DNA from: Amoebophrya sp. A120 | Lineage: Eukaryota; Sar; Dinophyceae; Syndiniales; Amoebophryaceae | Length of the DNA: 64,000 nt | Assembly: GCA_905178155.1 (NCBI GenBank) | Contig: CAJINV010000006.1 | Span: 1,179,876-1,243,875, forward strand | Direction: 5' to 3' | Part shown: piece after piece, positions 21,886 to 31,561 of the stretch | Layout: every line of letters begins with the position of its first letter | Numbering within the stretch: the stretch's first letter is position 1 | Made by a program: the position numbers and the translations under genes | Notes under the pieces: generated by a model | The model's input: the letters and a program-made list of their open reading frames with translations, nothing else | Databases searched by the model: none | What the model was told of the DNA's origin: nothing

Positions 21886-24800
21886 GCGAAGATGAAGATG
21901 AACTGGACGAGGACGCATCCGATGATGGAACAAAAACTCTTCCCGGAATACCAAAATTCACAGGAACGGCAGATCCAGCCGCAGTGGCCGCGGAGACACC
22001 AGCACCTCCTCCTTGGCCTCGTCCTGCAGTAGAGCCCCCACGACCAGCAGCGCCAGGAATTGGAGGTATTTGTGTACTTATTTTAGCGCTATTCATTGAA
22101 ATGATAATGAAGGGACTTCGACTTTTACGTTTACCACTATAAATAATACTACTAATTAGACTATACTATTACGCTGGCGTCCGCGACGCCGGCAATGGGG
22201 CGAACGAAATATCGAAGATTAAGTACGAAAAGCCGCTTGTGAGAAAGAAGGAGCCCAGTATCATTCACAAAGCAGCTTACTTTCTGCAACACAGATTGCG
22301 GATTTCTTTCTCAGGAACAGCTCGGAGCTTTTGCGCCTTCTCTGATGGGAGCCAAGGTTAGGGCGTGGAAGCTAGGAACCACTGCTCCCGAGAAAGAGGG
22401 GAGGGCGCAAAAAAGCTGCTTTTCTGCGACGCAGATCGGCCGAGGTTTTCTCACTCAGGAGAGGCCTTGAGCTTCTACGCCCTCCTTCGGGAAGCGGCTA
22501 AAATCAGGTGGACGCTTGGCCCGGCCTCCACCTGCATTCGCTGGGCCCGGCGCCCGCGTGCATAGCCGGGACGCTTCGTATATTTGTATACAAATTATAG
22601 GAAGCGTCCCAGCACTCCCTCCAGATATGCAAATCCGTTTGCGTGCAGATATCCGAAATGCTTTTATTTATGCTATTTACGCGGAAATCTCGCCCTGCGG
22701 CATTGCATCAAGTGGTCCTCTTCCGCCTCACTTTCCGCACTTTGATTCGAATTCTCGTTGCTGTTGCTGCAGTCCGCAGCCCTACTACGAGTACGAGGGC
22801 GGCGGTATTATTAGCTTGGGCCGCGCCAGCACCACGCAACACAGATCGCAAAGGCGCCAGTGTAGTGCTGACGCATGAAAAAGAAGAGCGCGAGTACGCC
22901 CTTCACCTTCAGAGGGCTTGACGGATCCTAGGTTTTCGGACTGGCTGAATAGATTCTTGGGTGAGGACATTTGTGTTCAGTTCAGGTGGCTGACTCTGCT
23001 TCGCCCTTCTCGCTGGTAGCAACAGCAGGACGGGCAATGAGGCTTCCCCGCACGATGATCAAGGCGGGGAAGGAGATTTTTAGCCAGTCTAGAAAAAAGC
23101 CTGATTTGGAATTTGCTCTTTCACCAAACAGTCGTGTCTTCAGGAGCAGTGCAAAAGGGTAAGGATTCGGGCCATCATCAGGAAACGAAGTTTGTAAAAA
23201 TTGAAATTGCGTATTTTGCACTGAGTACATTTTTCACAGGACCCGCAAGCGCAATGCCACCATCCCCCGAGGGCGCCCCGGGACCCGGCGCGACGGTATC
23301 ACCATGAAAAAAGACGCCCCCTGCTGCTTCATGATAGCACAACCAAAAGGAAAATGCCTCCCCCGTGAAAGTTGCTTGCCTATGTTGCTCCAAGACTGGC
23401 CGATCCCCCTCTACTAGGCCGCAGGAGGCTGCAGGCGTATTCCTGTCCTAGGTGCCAGGACGCGGGCAGCCTGCCTTGATGGCGGGTGGACATGTAATGG
23501 GCAAAGTGCCTACGGCAGCCCGACTGCAGCCCGTCCTGCCGGTCTTCAGAGCCCATGCGCCTTTATTTGCAGCTTGGCCTGCTAGTATGAAAGGTTGCAG
23601 AGCAGGGCGCAGCCATCGTGCAGTGGCGCCACTTACACTTTCGCTCTATTAAGTATAATATAAATATGCTGTAGGACACGAGCGTGCGCGCGCCACTGCG
23701 CAAGGTAATCTCCCTGTCGTGCAGGCTGTCCTTTTTTTGTGGTTGTTCGAGGGGGCAAATCAGTCGTGTTGCTGCTTTGTCTGATAAGCACGGGGGACGA
23801 CTTTTTTCGTCTTGCTAGAAGGCGGCGTCGCCGTTGGGGAACTTCAACAAGGAGGCATTTTCGCGCGCCTACCCTGTCGCAATTGAAAACCCCAATCTGG
23901 AAGACAAGTTCCTGGACGCGTACTCGAAAACATTGGAGGACCTGAAGAAAACCCCAAAGCAGTTGGGATCGGAAAAAATCGGAATCGCCTATGGAGAATT
24001 GTTTCCAGCCCTGTTCCATTTTCTCAGCCAGCCCGACGTCGCCAGGGTGTTTCAGTTTCTCGGCATGTTATCCACGCCCACGAACAGTGAGTCCCACCCT
24101 TGGAAGTCGGGCTGGTGGAAGTGGGAGCTTGCTTTCGACTTAGCTTGGTCGGGCGTGAAGACATCAGGTGGGGAGGAGGGCAGCCGGCGTATACCCAACC
24201 TCATCCGCTTGGAAGGGGAGCATGATATCGCGGATGCCGCTGCGAAGTTTGGCTCTGGCTCTACCACGGGCGAGGGGTTCCTCAAAGATCGACTCAGCGG
24301 AGGCATGTCTGCAGACATATCCCGAGCAAGAACGCCCCCACCACATCGCCAGCTTCAGAACTGCGCGCCACCAGTCTAGAAGCTTTCACGACTTGCAATT
24401 CCTTGGCGCACTTTTTTGCGGCCCATTTTCGTAGAAGGCAAATGAGTGATCTTAGGGAGCGCTGCTACCCCTAAGGAAAGTCGCAGCCCATCATGTGGAT
24501 TTGCTATTTCCACCTGATTTGTCATGTGAAGAGCACGCCAAGCCCCACTTCATTCCATGCGATCTGGTGTGGTTTTTGGTGGTTGTTTTGCATCACAAAA
24601 GAGCTCTCTAGGCGAATCCGCATGATAGGACTAGCAGCAGCCGGGAAGGCCACTCCTTTGTTTCGCCTGCATGCATTTTGCTGTGGCCCCCATGATGTGC
24701 AAACACCACGCAGAGCTGTCGCCTGCTTTTTCGGTGAAGGAAATGGAAACGCGCTGCAGGTTCATTGCCGAAAAGCTTCGACCGGGGGTCGGATTTCAGA

Positions 24801-25856
24801 AGCGCGAGGGGTTCGTAAGAGTTAGGTCGCAACAGGGCTGCACTTCTGAAAAGCGTTGGCATTCCCCTTGGAAGGGTTTCACTCTGGCGCCTTCCGCCAG
24901 AAAGGCGAGAGCCTTTTAAGAGTGAAGCCGCAGCGAAATTTCCTCCGCTTCGCGAACGTCTTCGAGCCCCCGAAGGCTCTGGCCACGGGCCTCAGCAAAG
25001 TCGTGAGGGCCACAAGAGTGAAGGCGCATGGCGCCCCCGCTTCTGAAAGCTCTCCGGATTTGCGTCCGAGTCGCCGAGAAGCTTCCCCAAAGTGAAAAGG
25101 CGCGACTTTCTGGAGCGAACAGGGAACATTCAGCGAACTTCCACTACTTGTGGAAGAGGCAAACCGACCCCGGCGAACGTCCGCCCCTGGCGGAGAAAAG
25201 AGGAGGGGTTCCTCGCGAAAAGATGAAAACGCGCCGGGCCTCTCACTTTTCAAGAAGAATGTATGAACGGCCGCTGCAGCTCCCGAAGCCGCTCGTGAGC
25301 GTTTTCGGCGAGCAGTGGAAGACGTTTTGCAGCCCGCGGAAGCTTCGGCGCCCACGCGTGGTGGGCCTGGGCGCGCATTGTATTGAAGACTAGCCTGGGG
25401 TGGGGGCGTTTTTCGTCGCAATAGATCGCGAAGGAAGAGATGTTCGGCGAAAGTAGCACTTTGGGGCAGGAAAAGTATCTTCCCGCCGCTAAGCTGGTCG
25501 CGCAGCTAAATTATGCGTCCGACCACACAAAAAAACTTGTGCAGAAGAACAACGGCGAACAAGCCCTCGCCCAGCCATACCCACGGGCGGCGGGTTTGGC
25601 GGCCTTAGTAATCTCGGCGGGGCACAAGTTATTCCAAGATAAGCACCCAGACGGAAAATTTCCGCTCGATGGCATGCAGCCCGGGTTCAACTTCCAACAA
25701 GCGGTTTTGGCCCCTCTAACGGACACGGCGCGCCAAGTGTTTGCGAAGGTTGATGGGGGTGGCCGTATTGCTCCGCCATCCATAGAGACCGAGCGGCGGT
25801 GTGCGAACGCCGTGCGCGAGTTCCTGGGCGGGATGCGCGGTACTTATTTTTCCTAA
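21886..25856 (+). CDS. WKW-family gene 4, four exons recognised
   Basis: Exon 21,886-22,065 (acceptor AATCACAG, donor GTATTT) is acidic then Pro-rich: EDEDELDEDASDDGTKTLPG, AAETPAPPPWPRPAVEPPRP. Exon 23,240-23,296 reads PASAMPPSPEGAPGPGAT. Exon 23,823-24,317 reads ASPLGNFNKEAFSRAYPVAI, FPALFHFLSQPDVARVFQFL and GWWKWELAFDLAWSG. Exon 25,429-25,856 reads FGESSTLGQEKYLPAAKL, LAQPYPRAAGLAALVISAGH, QQAVLAPLTDTARQVFAKV and ends CANAVREFLGGMRGTYFS, stop 25,854-25,856. Phases match gene 3. The gene is intact here but only a remnant exon survives in copy B. No known family recognised. Confidence 0.65.
22066..23239 (+). other. Long GT-AG intron of WKW gene 4
   Basis: About 1.17 kb between donor GTATTT and acceptor TTTTCACAG. 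It holds GC-rich inverted segments near 22,300-22,560 and a stretch (22,615-23,165) whose copy B counterpart is 52,463-53,050. The left part is missing in B, where a family 3 element lies instead. Confidence 0.55.
23297..23817. mobile_element. Introner, family 6, linker position of WKW gene 4
   Basis: It starts TATCACCATGAAAAAAGACG and the right end is ACTTTTTTCGTCTTGCTA. Flanks are GACGG and GAAGG. Removal joins GPGAT|AASPLGN in frame. Copy B retains the left end near 53,195. Confidence 0.75.
24318..25423. mobile_element. Long family 6 introner (1.1 kb) in WKW gene 4
   Basis: The left end TATCCCGAGCAAGAACGCCC pairs with GGGGGCGTTTTTCGTCGCAATA on the right (inner part). Removal plus 5 bp joins GGMSAD|TKEEMFGE in frame. 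The interior (24.6-25.35 kb) is GC-rich with several inverted repeats and may contain further insertions. No real gene is seen inside it. Confidence 0.7.
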
Positions 25857-26647
25857 TGTGCGCGTGGTGTATTCATTGCATTCTCATGCAGTGTGGAAAC
25901 GGTGAAGGGCTTCGGCGTCTCAGCGTTTCATCTGAGAGGAGGAGGCGTCGATACGTGGGCGCGCCACCTTCAAACGAAAGGGGGAATTAATTATTTGCCT
26001 GCGATGATTCAAGATGAAAAAAAAAAACCCAACACGCTAGGCGCGTATCTTTTGGCGCATGTCGTACGTCGGTTACAGGGTTTTGCCGCTGGTTTATCCC
26101 ACGCGGCGGGGAATGCGAAAAGGGTGTGTAATTCCTCTTGCGGGCGAGAATAGGGCCACGCACTGGGGGACTCTGGAGTGCGTAGTGGTAGTTCCCGACC
26201 GACGACGCAAATGATAGGGAAATAAGTATGACAACAAGAACAACTCCCGGAAACGGCTTCCCGCCCTGGTTGTTTTCTTCTCTTCCCCATTTGCATTTGG
26301 AAGCCTAAGAGGCCGACTGACAAAACAAAGCTGCCAAAAAATAACTAGGAGGACCAAAGCCAAGTGCAAGCTGTAGAAGTCGAAGGCCTCCGCTACGAAC
26401 CCTCGCTCTTCGCACAGTATCTTCATGCTTGCGAAAGTCGGTGTCGTGCCACCGCCGGCACAGACCGGGCGCGACTACCTCCAGCCCGGGTTACAAACAT
26501 CGCTCAGGGCCGCGATCATATTTAGCACGCAGCGCTGGCTGATTTGAAAAAAATGTTGCTCACAACTACTACTACATCAAAGACACCTGCTACACCGCCG
26601 TTTGACATAATTTGTGAACCGCACACCAAAGAAACTTACATCCACAG
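25857..26647. other. Spacer and 5' region shared among WKW-array genes
   Basis: It contains an inverted motif also found near 17.24-17.33, 19.18-19.23 and 53.72-53.77 kb (CAACTCCCGGAAACGG with CTTCCCGCCCTGGTTG). A second block, GCGCCACCGCCGGCAC then CAGCCCGGGTTACAAAC, recurs upstream of gene 3 (19.38-19.49), here (26.44-26.50) and in B (53.93-54.00). Recurrence upstream of several paralogues suggests a shared promoter or leader region (inference). Confidence 0.5.
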
Positions 26648-27913
26648 AAACGCCAGCGGGAGCCGCACCGAAGCAGAAGCCGAAGCCGAAGCCGAAGCCG
26701 AAGCCCGCGCCACGGCGTGGTGATGGTCGTCCTCCGAACCCTCCACCCACAAGAACGTCAGGTGGGGGGGCAGCCACAGCGGCTGCACCTCTTGGTGGTG
26801 CCGGTGCCAATGTTGATAGTGGTTCTTTTCCCGTTGCCGGCGGTGTTGCTGGTGGTGGTGGTGGTGGTGGTGGTGGTGTTGTTCCCGGCGCCGCCGGGGC
26901 CGGTTTTGTTGCTGGTGGTGGCGGTGGTGCCGGGGCCGGTGTTGTTACTGGTGGTGGTGGTGGTGGTGGTGGTGGTGGTGGTGGTGGTGGTGGTGGTGGT
27001 GGACCAGCGCCGGGAGCGGTCTCGGCCACTACGCCGCAGCGCCCGGGGGGACAGCAGGCACGACTACTGCCGCCGGCGATGGCGCAGCCCGCGGGGGGAG
27101 GAGCCGCCGCCCCCCGGCCCCAGACAATCCTGGGCCAACCGGCCCAGCAGCAGGCGGCCCGGCCAATGGAGGAGAGGCCGCAGGCGTTTGCCCCCGTACC
27201 GAAAAGCGCGCCCGGGAACGCGGGTTGTTGCGGAGCATTTCTTGAGAAGCGGCGGGGCGATTCCCCGAAGCGCAAGCCCCCGCTTTTGATCGCTATCCTG
27301 GAGCAGAAAAGCACACTCCCACAAATAAGACAGCGCGCTTGCATCGTTCTTTGCAGTCGTATCAGCAGAGACCACCCGCGGCGAGGCCAGGGGCCATTTT
27401 CTGGCATGCAGAGCGCAGCCCCCCAGGCCGCGGGCCAACGGCTTTCACCTCGAATAAGGGTGTCGCGCACATTGTCTGCGCTGCCGCTGCCGAGCAGGCA
27501 AATCAACAACATATGGCCTGCAGCCTCAAAACAAATTGCGACTTCGCGACATCCAGGGCGCTGCGGGAGTTTGCTTTTCTGTGGCATAATCGCGTGAGAA
27601 TGGCGAGGGGCGGCGTTTTTAAGTCATAGGGCCAGCAGGAGGCGTATGTGTATTCATTGCAAAGGCCTGCGCGTGCTCTCAGCAAGTAGCTGCGTGTAGG
27701 TATACAAACCTGCCCCGGGCGACGAATGCAAGCTCTACACGCTGAGCTGACGCAGGTCAGCCATGAAGTTTGCCATGTGCAAGTAGCGCGTGGCCCGGGT
27801 TCTGCAGTTACTTGAAGCACGAAGCAGGCCCTTTTGCACAGGATAGGGAACTGGCCCGGCAGTCGGCTCGCCTTCTTCATTCCCAGCAGGAGCAGAAGAA
27901 GTCGGGTGTGTAG
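26648..27913 (+). CDS. Gly/Pro-rich relative of the WKW linker (copy A)
   Basis: Acceptor TACATCCACAG matches the linker-exon acceptors of the WKW genes. The exon then reads ETPAGAAPKQKPKPKPK, PPNPPPTRTSGGG and long poly-Gly stretches, then PAPGAVSATTPQRPGGQ, MEERPQAFAPVPKSAPG and LEKRRGDSPKRKPPLL. The open frame runs to 27,597. An introner right end (to about 27,628) and another introner (27,645-27,845) suggest the real C-terminus is QEALARQSARLLHSQQEQKK with TAG at 27,911-27,913. I do not see the helical WKW domain. It may be a degenerate or specialised family member. Confidence 0.45.
26849..27002. repeat. Interrupted (GGT)n tract (copy A)
   Basis: Runs of GGT (about 9 units near 26,850 and 17 near 26,951-27,002) with degenerate GGT/GCC codons between them, encoding poly-Gly on + or poly-Pro on the other strand. 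Copy B has expanded it to one pure run. Confidence 0.9.
27645..27845. mobile_element. Introner (GCAAAGGCCTGCG termini), shared with copy B
   Basis: The left end has CATTGCAAAGGCCTGCG and the right end has GCAGGCCCTTTTGCACAGGATA (split). Removal plus 5 bp gives an open join QEA|LARQSARLL. B has the same element near 55,333-55,533. Confidence 0.6.
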
Positions 27914-28555
27914 ATGGTTTCTTGCCAGTTTTTCGATATTGTTTTTTTTTTTCCATTTCGAGCGAATTTTCGAATTTTACGCATGAGAGCGCGCTCTGGT
28001 GATTTCACGTAGGCTCTCTGCGCCGCTTCCGCCTGATGTTAGTTTATTTTTTACAATGTGAGTGCTCACTCATTGTTGCTACACTTTCTGTGCGGGCGGT
28101 TTTTTCAACAACATACACGCCAATCGAGGAGCAGCTCATGATGTCCGCTTGCTCCAGCGACGGTTCAGTATTTATTTTTTGCTCATTGCGCAATCCCTGT
28201 CGCGTTTGTTTTGGGAAGTGTGCGCGCTCATTTTTTTGAAGCGCAATTTTTGGCGCAGCTTGAGCATTTTGCGGTAAGGGCCTCTGTCTGTTTGTACAGA
28301 GAGCTCCGCCCGCGGCGTGTCAGGCTTGTGCGTCGGAGTTGAAGAAGTTTTTCTCGTTTTCGCTCCGGATCATTCCCCATTGCGCCAACGTGTTGGCGCG
28401 GTGGGTTTGTTTACTCTTTTTCCCCTTCGATAAAAATAGCGGACGCGCCGCACCACCTAAGTAGAAGTTTGTTTTTCATCAAATATGATTATGATATAAT
28501 TTTGCTGTTTGTTTCTCAGGAGTAAGTATTGAGGTTTTAATGTGTAACAAGGTAG
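27914..28555. other. Stretch without a supported gene
   Basis: AT-rich with a poly-T run near 27,940. Copy B (55,602-56,240) is colinear with small indels. I see no coding, RNA or repeat feature that I can support. Confidence 0.4.
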
Positions 28556-28818
28556 CATCAAATACCGATCACTACAATATTTGGGTCTGGAAGGTGGACG
28601 CAAGGTTTGGCGTGCTCGCTTCACAAAATAGAGCAATGTCGTGCTCATTCCCAGGTAGCCGCCTCTCTTTGTGATGCAGTGACGCAGCCTGCCCTGGGGC
28701 TTCTCATGGAAGGCGTAGTTGTAGTGCCAAAAATTTTCATGCGAACAGTAGCTGCTTGTCATCCACAGCTTAATAACGTCACAAGTTTCCAGATCCAGAC
28801 ACATTTCCAGCGCATAGC
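28556..28818. mobile_element. Degenerate family 4 introner
   Basis: The left part has TATTTGGGTCTGGAAGG and the right part has TTTCCAGATCCAGACAC with CATTTCCAGCGCATA. The ends are eroded and no target duplication is clear. In copy B a younger family 4 element sits just upstream of the same region. Confidence 0.5.
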
Positions 28819-29411
28819 ACTTTTTTACGACATGTCACTGGGTGCTTTTCGTGATGCCTTTTAACATTCGAGCTGCATTTTCAAACGGAAAAATCTCAAA
28901 AGCCTGCATATCGCAATCAAGTTTGTATTGCAAAAAGGACACAAGTGTGTAGCAAAATGCTGCGCAGCGTTCTGTTTGGTGCATGCAAGACGGACTATCT
29001 GTTTTTGGGATACAAACCTACAAATAACGTGGCAACGTCCTGGATTATAATTTTAGCTGTGGGATATTGCGCCGGACAATAACACAGGAGTGGTGGTTCT
29101 TGAAGTAGCAGCCCACTCGGTCAAGAAAATATCCTGGAGGCAAACCTTTCCGATTCCGCCCCACAGTCAAGTGGAAGAGCAGGAAATATGCTAGACGGAT
29201 CATAACCAACTGTGGGCGCCAGGCACGACAGGTTATTGCGGGCCGCAACTTCGAATGTAGTACTGATCAGTATGAGTGCGAGAAGAATTTGGTTGTTTCC
29301 TACTACAGCGACGCAAAGTAGTTGTAACCGGCCCCCGATGCCAACGTCTACCAGGCTTGTTGGTGAAATTGGGTCGCGAATTTATCTGAAGGAATAGAGG
29401 CGCATCGCAAG

Positions 29412-29588
29412 ATGAAACTGTTCTCAGGTTTGTTCTTGTCAATATTCTCATTCATTGATTGGCTCCGTGCTTCTCCTTGTGAAGTAGGTTGTAGCTCGAT
29501 ATATTCACCTCTCGGTCTTCTAGTACTTACAACACAGGCTTTCATCATCATCTCCCCGACGGCAGGTAATTGTACCGGTGACAAGTAA
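29412..29588 (+). CDS. Signal-peptide exon of a putative secreted or membrane protein (copy A)
   Basis: ATG at 29,412 begins MKLFSGLFLSIFSFIDWLRA followed by SPCEVG: a charged start, hydrophobic core and small residues at a plausible cleavage site. Read straight through, the frame ends with TAA at 29,586-29,588. A GT donor after CCTTGTGAA and an acceptor CCCGACGGCAG near 29,566 suggest a short intron instead. A later piece reads SFIVVDGATSST (about 29,609-29,645). Copy B (ATG at 57,352) keeps the signal sequence with few changes; indels between the two pieces support that part being intronic. No family recognised. Confidence 0.5.
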   Translation: MKLFSGLFLSIFSFIDWLRASPCEVGCSSIYSPLGLLVLTTQAFIIISPTAGNCTGDK

Positions 29589-30696
29589 GGACTCTCGGTT
29601 GCCCATCTTTCATCGTGGTTGATGGCGCTACAAGTAGCACAATGCAAGTACGAGCGCTGCAGCTGCCTACTTTCCATGGCGGCACTTCGGTCCTAGCATT
29701 TAGCGCTGGTAGTTCATCATCATCTAGAAGTTGCGCTTTCTGGTCGACGTGTCTTTATCATGATGAACTCCAGTACGTACAAGTAGAAGTACAGCTCGGT
29801 CCAGTGGGTAGTTAACCTTGATAACATCCTCGTGAAGCGTCAACTAAAAATGATCGGTTTGTCGTCTAAAGAAAAAACTCCTCCCTCCGACTTTTCGGTG
29901 CGTCGTTCTTCCTTGTTTCTTCGGTGTAGATACGAGAGCAAGAAAAACTCGGTTCGTTCGCGTACCACAGCTGGAGGTTTGTGGCGATGTAAAAAGCGAA
30001 AGTGTAATTCAAATTCTTACTCTAAATTTCGTATATGATTTGAAGACTTCGTGGAGCGTTTTATGCACTGCGTTGTGTTGTAGTCCTTGTTCGTGAAACA
30101 AAAGGAAAATACCCTTCCGCTCCTCGAACAAACGGAAGATCAATTTGTTTATTTCCCACACCGACACAGAGTCGTAACTAACTGGCACCCACCAGCTACC
30201 ACTTTTCTTTATTCATCCCTGCTTCATATTTCTTGAAAAACAAAATTTGCGCTGCTCTTAAAAATCGTTTCGCAAGGTGTTGTTTCTATTTCTATTTCAC
30301 CACATTTCGATTTCCCCCCCCCCCCACGTGGTGTTGTAGTTGTTTTGCCTGACGTAGTTCTTGCCCTTGACGTATACAAATTCAACTTGTGAACAAAAAT
30401 CTTGAACTGCAAAAACCCTCCTGGCGGGTAACAAAAACGAAAACGAGGAGACAGTACGCAGCAAGGACGAGGAAATTATAAAACTGCAACTAGAACTACG
30501 CCAACGCCGGGAGCGGTTTGACAGTCAGCAGCACACGATACAACTAGAGGCTTGTCGTCGGCAGAAGTAGAGCTGGAGCTGCTGCGAAGGAACAACGAAG
30601 GGAACATCTTCCAAGCGACGCTTCATCCAGCTTCTGGCAAAGAGCAATTAACCGACAAAGAACAACAATCAACTGACACCTAGACGGCACTATCAC

Positions 30697-30986
30697 TATC
30701 AACTGCAAAAGTGTCTGGGTCTGGAAGATTGCCAGGTTTGTCATGCATATTTTGCATGACGATGACCCATGACGCCAGTAGTGCATGACTTTTTAGCATC
30801 ACAGATTTTACTTGGAAGGCTTCCTGATGCCTATTCTGCATGACAAATCATGCCGTCTCCGCGTAGCACAGTCTGAGCTCCTCTTGCTGGAGGTCATGCA
30901 ATGCGGATGTTTTTAGAATCCAAAAACAGCATGACAAGTTTGGATCCTACTTCCAGACGACCCAGGAGACATATTTGCAATGCATA
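30697..30986. mobile_element. Introner, family 4 (shared with copy B)
   Basis: It starts TATCAACTGCAAAAGTG and ends ATATTTGCAATGCATA. Perfect target duplication ATCAC (30,692-30,696 and 30,987-30,991). The B counterpart 59,828-60,096 has the same ATCAC duplication, so insertion predates the duplication. Confidence 0.93.
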
Positions 30987-31050
30987 ATCACGAACGGCAA
31001 GCAAAATGTCGTGGGCTCGTCGTCCAGAACCAGACCACGGTCGTGCACAC

Positions 31051-31268
31051 TATGACAGTGCACAAGTCCCCCTCCACCTCATTTGTGTTGCATGAACGGC
31101 AATACAAGCAACAGCAAGAATGCCGGTTTTGCATGACAAATTTACACTGGAGTGTAGTGCTATTCGGGCTTCCGGAATTTGTCATGCAAACAGTGCCACA
31201 AGGCAGCGACTGGATTTGGGATTTTGCATGACAAATGAGGGGGACGAGGGGAGTTGTGCACTGTCATA
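31051..31268. mobile_element. Introner, family 7 (GAGAGTGCACAATTCCCCC termini), copy A only
   Basis: It starts TATGACAGTGCACAAGTCCC and ends GAGTTGTGCACTGTCATA; the inverted repeats extend about 35 bp. Perfect target duplication CACAC (31,046-31,050 and 31,269-31,273). Copy B reads GTGCACACTGGCAAGG uninterrupted near 60,150. Confidence 0.95.
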
Positions 31269-31561
31269 CACACTGGCAAGGGGCCAGAAAGCTTGCAGCA
31301 ATCACGGTATAACTTGCTCTCGTCCGGCATAAGATGTTACAAATGCGCGGCTTCATGCTGTGATAGTCACAGCACCACAAAACTTCACGCCGCAATCGTA
31401 ATTTCATCTCGGCCGTTTTTGTACATCACCGACTAGCGACACAGATGAACAACAGGAGGAGGGAAAAGAAAAAAAGTAAAAAGAGCTTGTTCGTACATCC
31501 TAGCGTACAGATCTGTAGTGGCGTCAACTACAAGACTCATTTCCTCCAACAACATTCAACT

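Larger units (their letters stand above)
30470..31311 (+). pseudogene. Hydrophilic exon chain, possibly inactivated in copy A
   Basis: The frame that stays open in copy B reads here TTPTPGAV then a TGA (30,519-30,521; TGG in B). It continues AEVELELLRRNNEG, FQATLHPASGKEQLTD, then a TAG (30,681-30,683; TAC in B), and after the introner ARRPEPDHGRAHWQGARK. Two nonsense changes against B suggest decay in A, provided this is the coding frame. A competing frame over 30,440-30,560 is coiled-coil-like (EEIIKLQLELRQRRERFD) but stops soon in both copies. Confidence 0.4.

Noticed and set aside
23240-23305. Pro-rich exon apparently ending at a stop just after the codons for VSP
   Set aside because: The stop lies inside the left end of a family 6 introner (TATCACCATGA). 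Paralogues show that the frame continues after the introner.
24620-25400. Overlapping open frames on both strands in a GC-rich block
   Set aside because: The block lies within the 1.1-kb introner of WKW gene 4, between frame-restoring ends. The frames have no start context and no recognisable motif.
26577-27587. 336-residue minus-strand frame rich in proline (and its 432-residue counterpart at 53,977-55,275)
   Set aside because: It is the complement of the GGT repeat region. The plus strand has the linker-type acceptor and matching phase. A minus-strand gene cannot be fully excluded, but I see no start or splice context for it.
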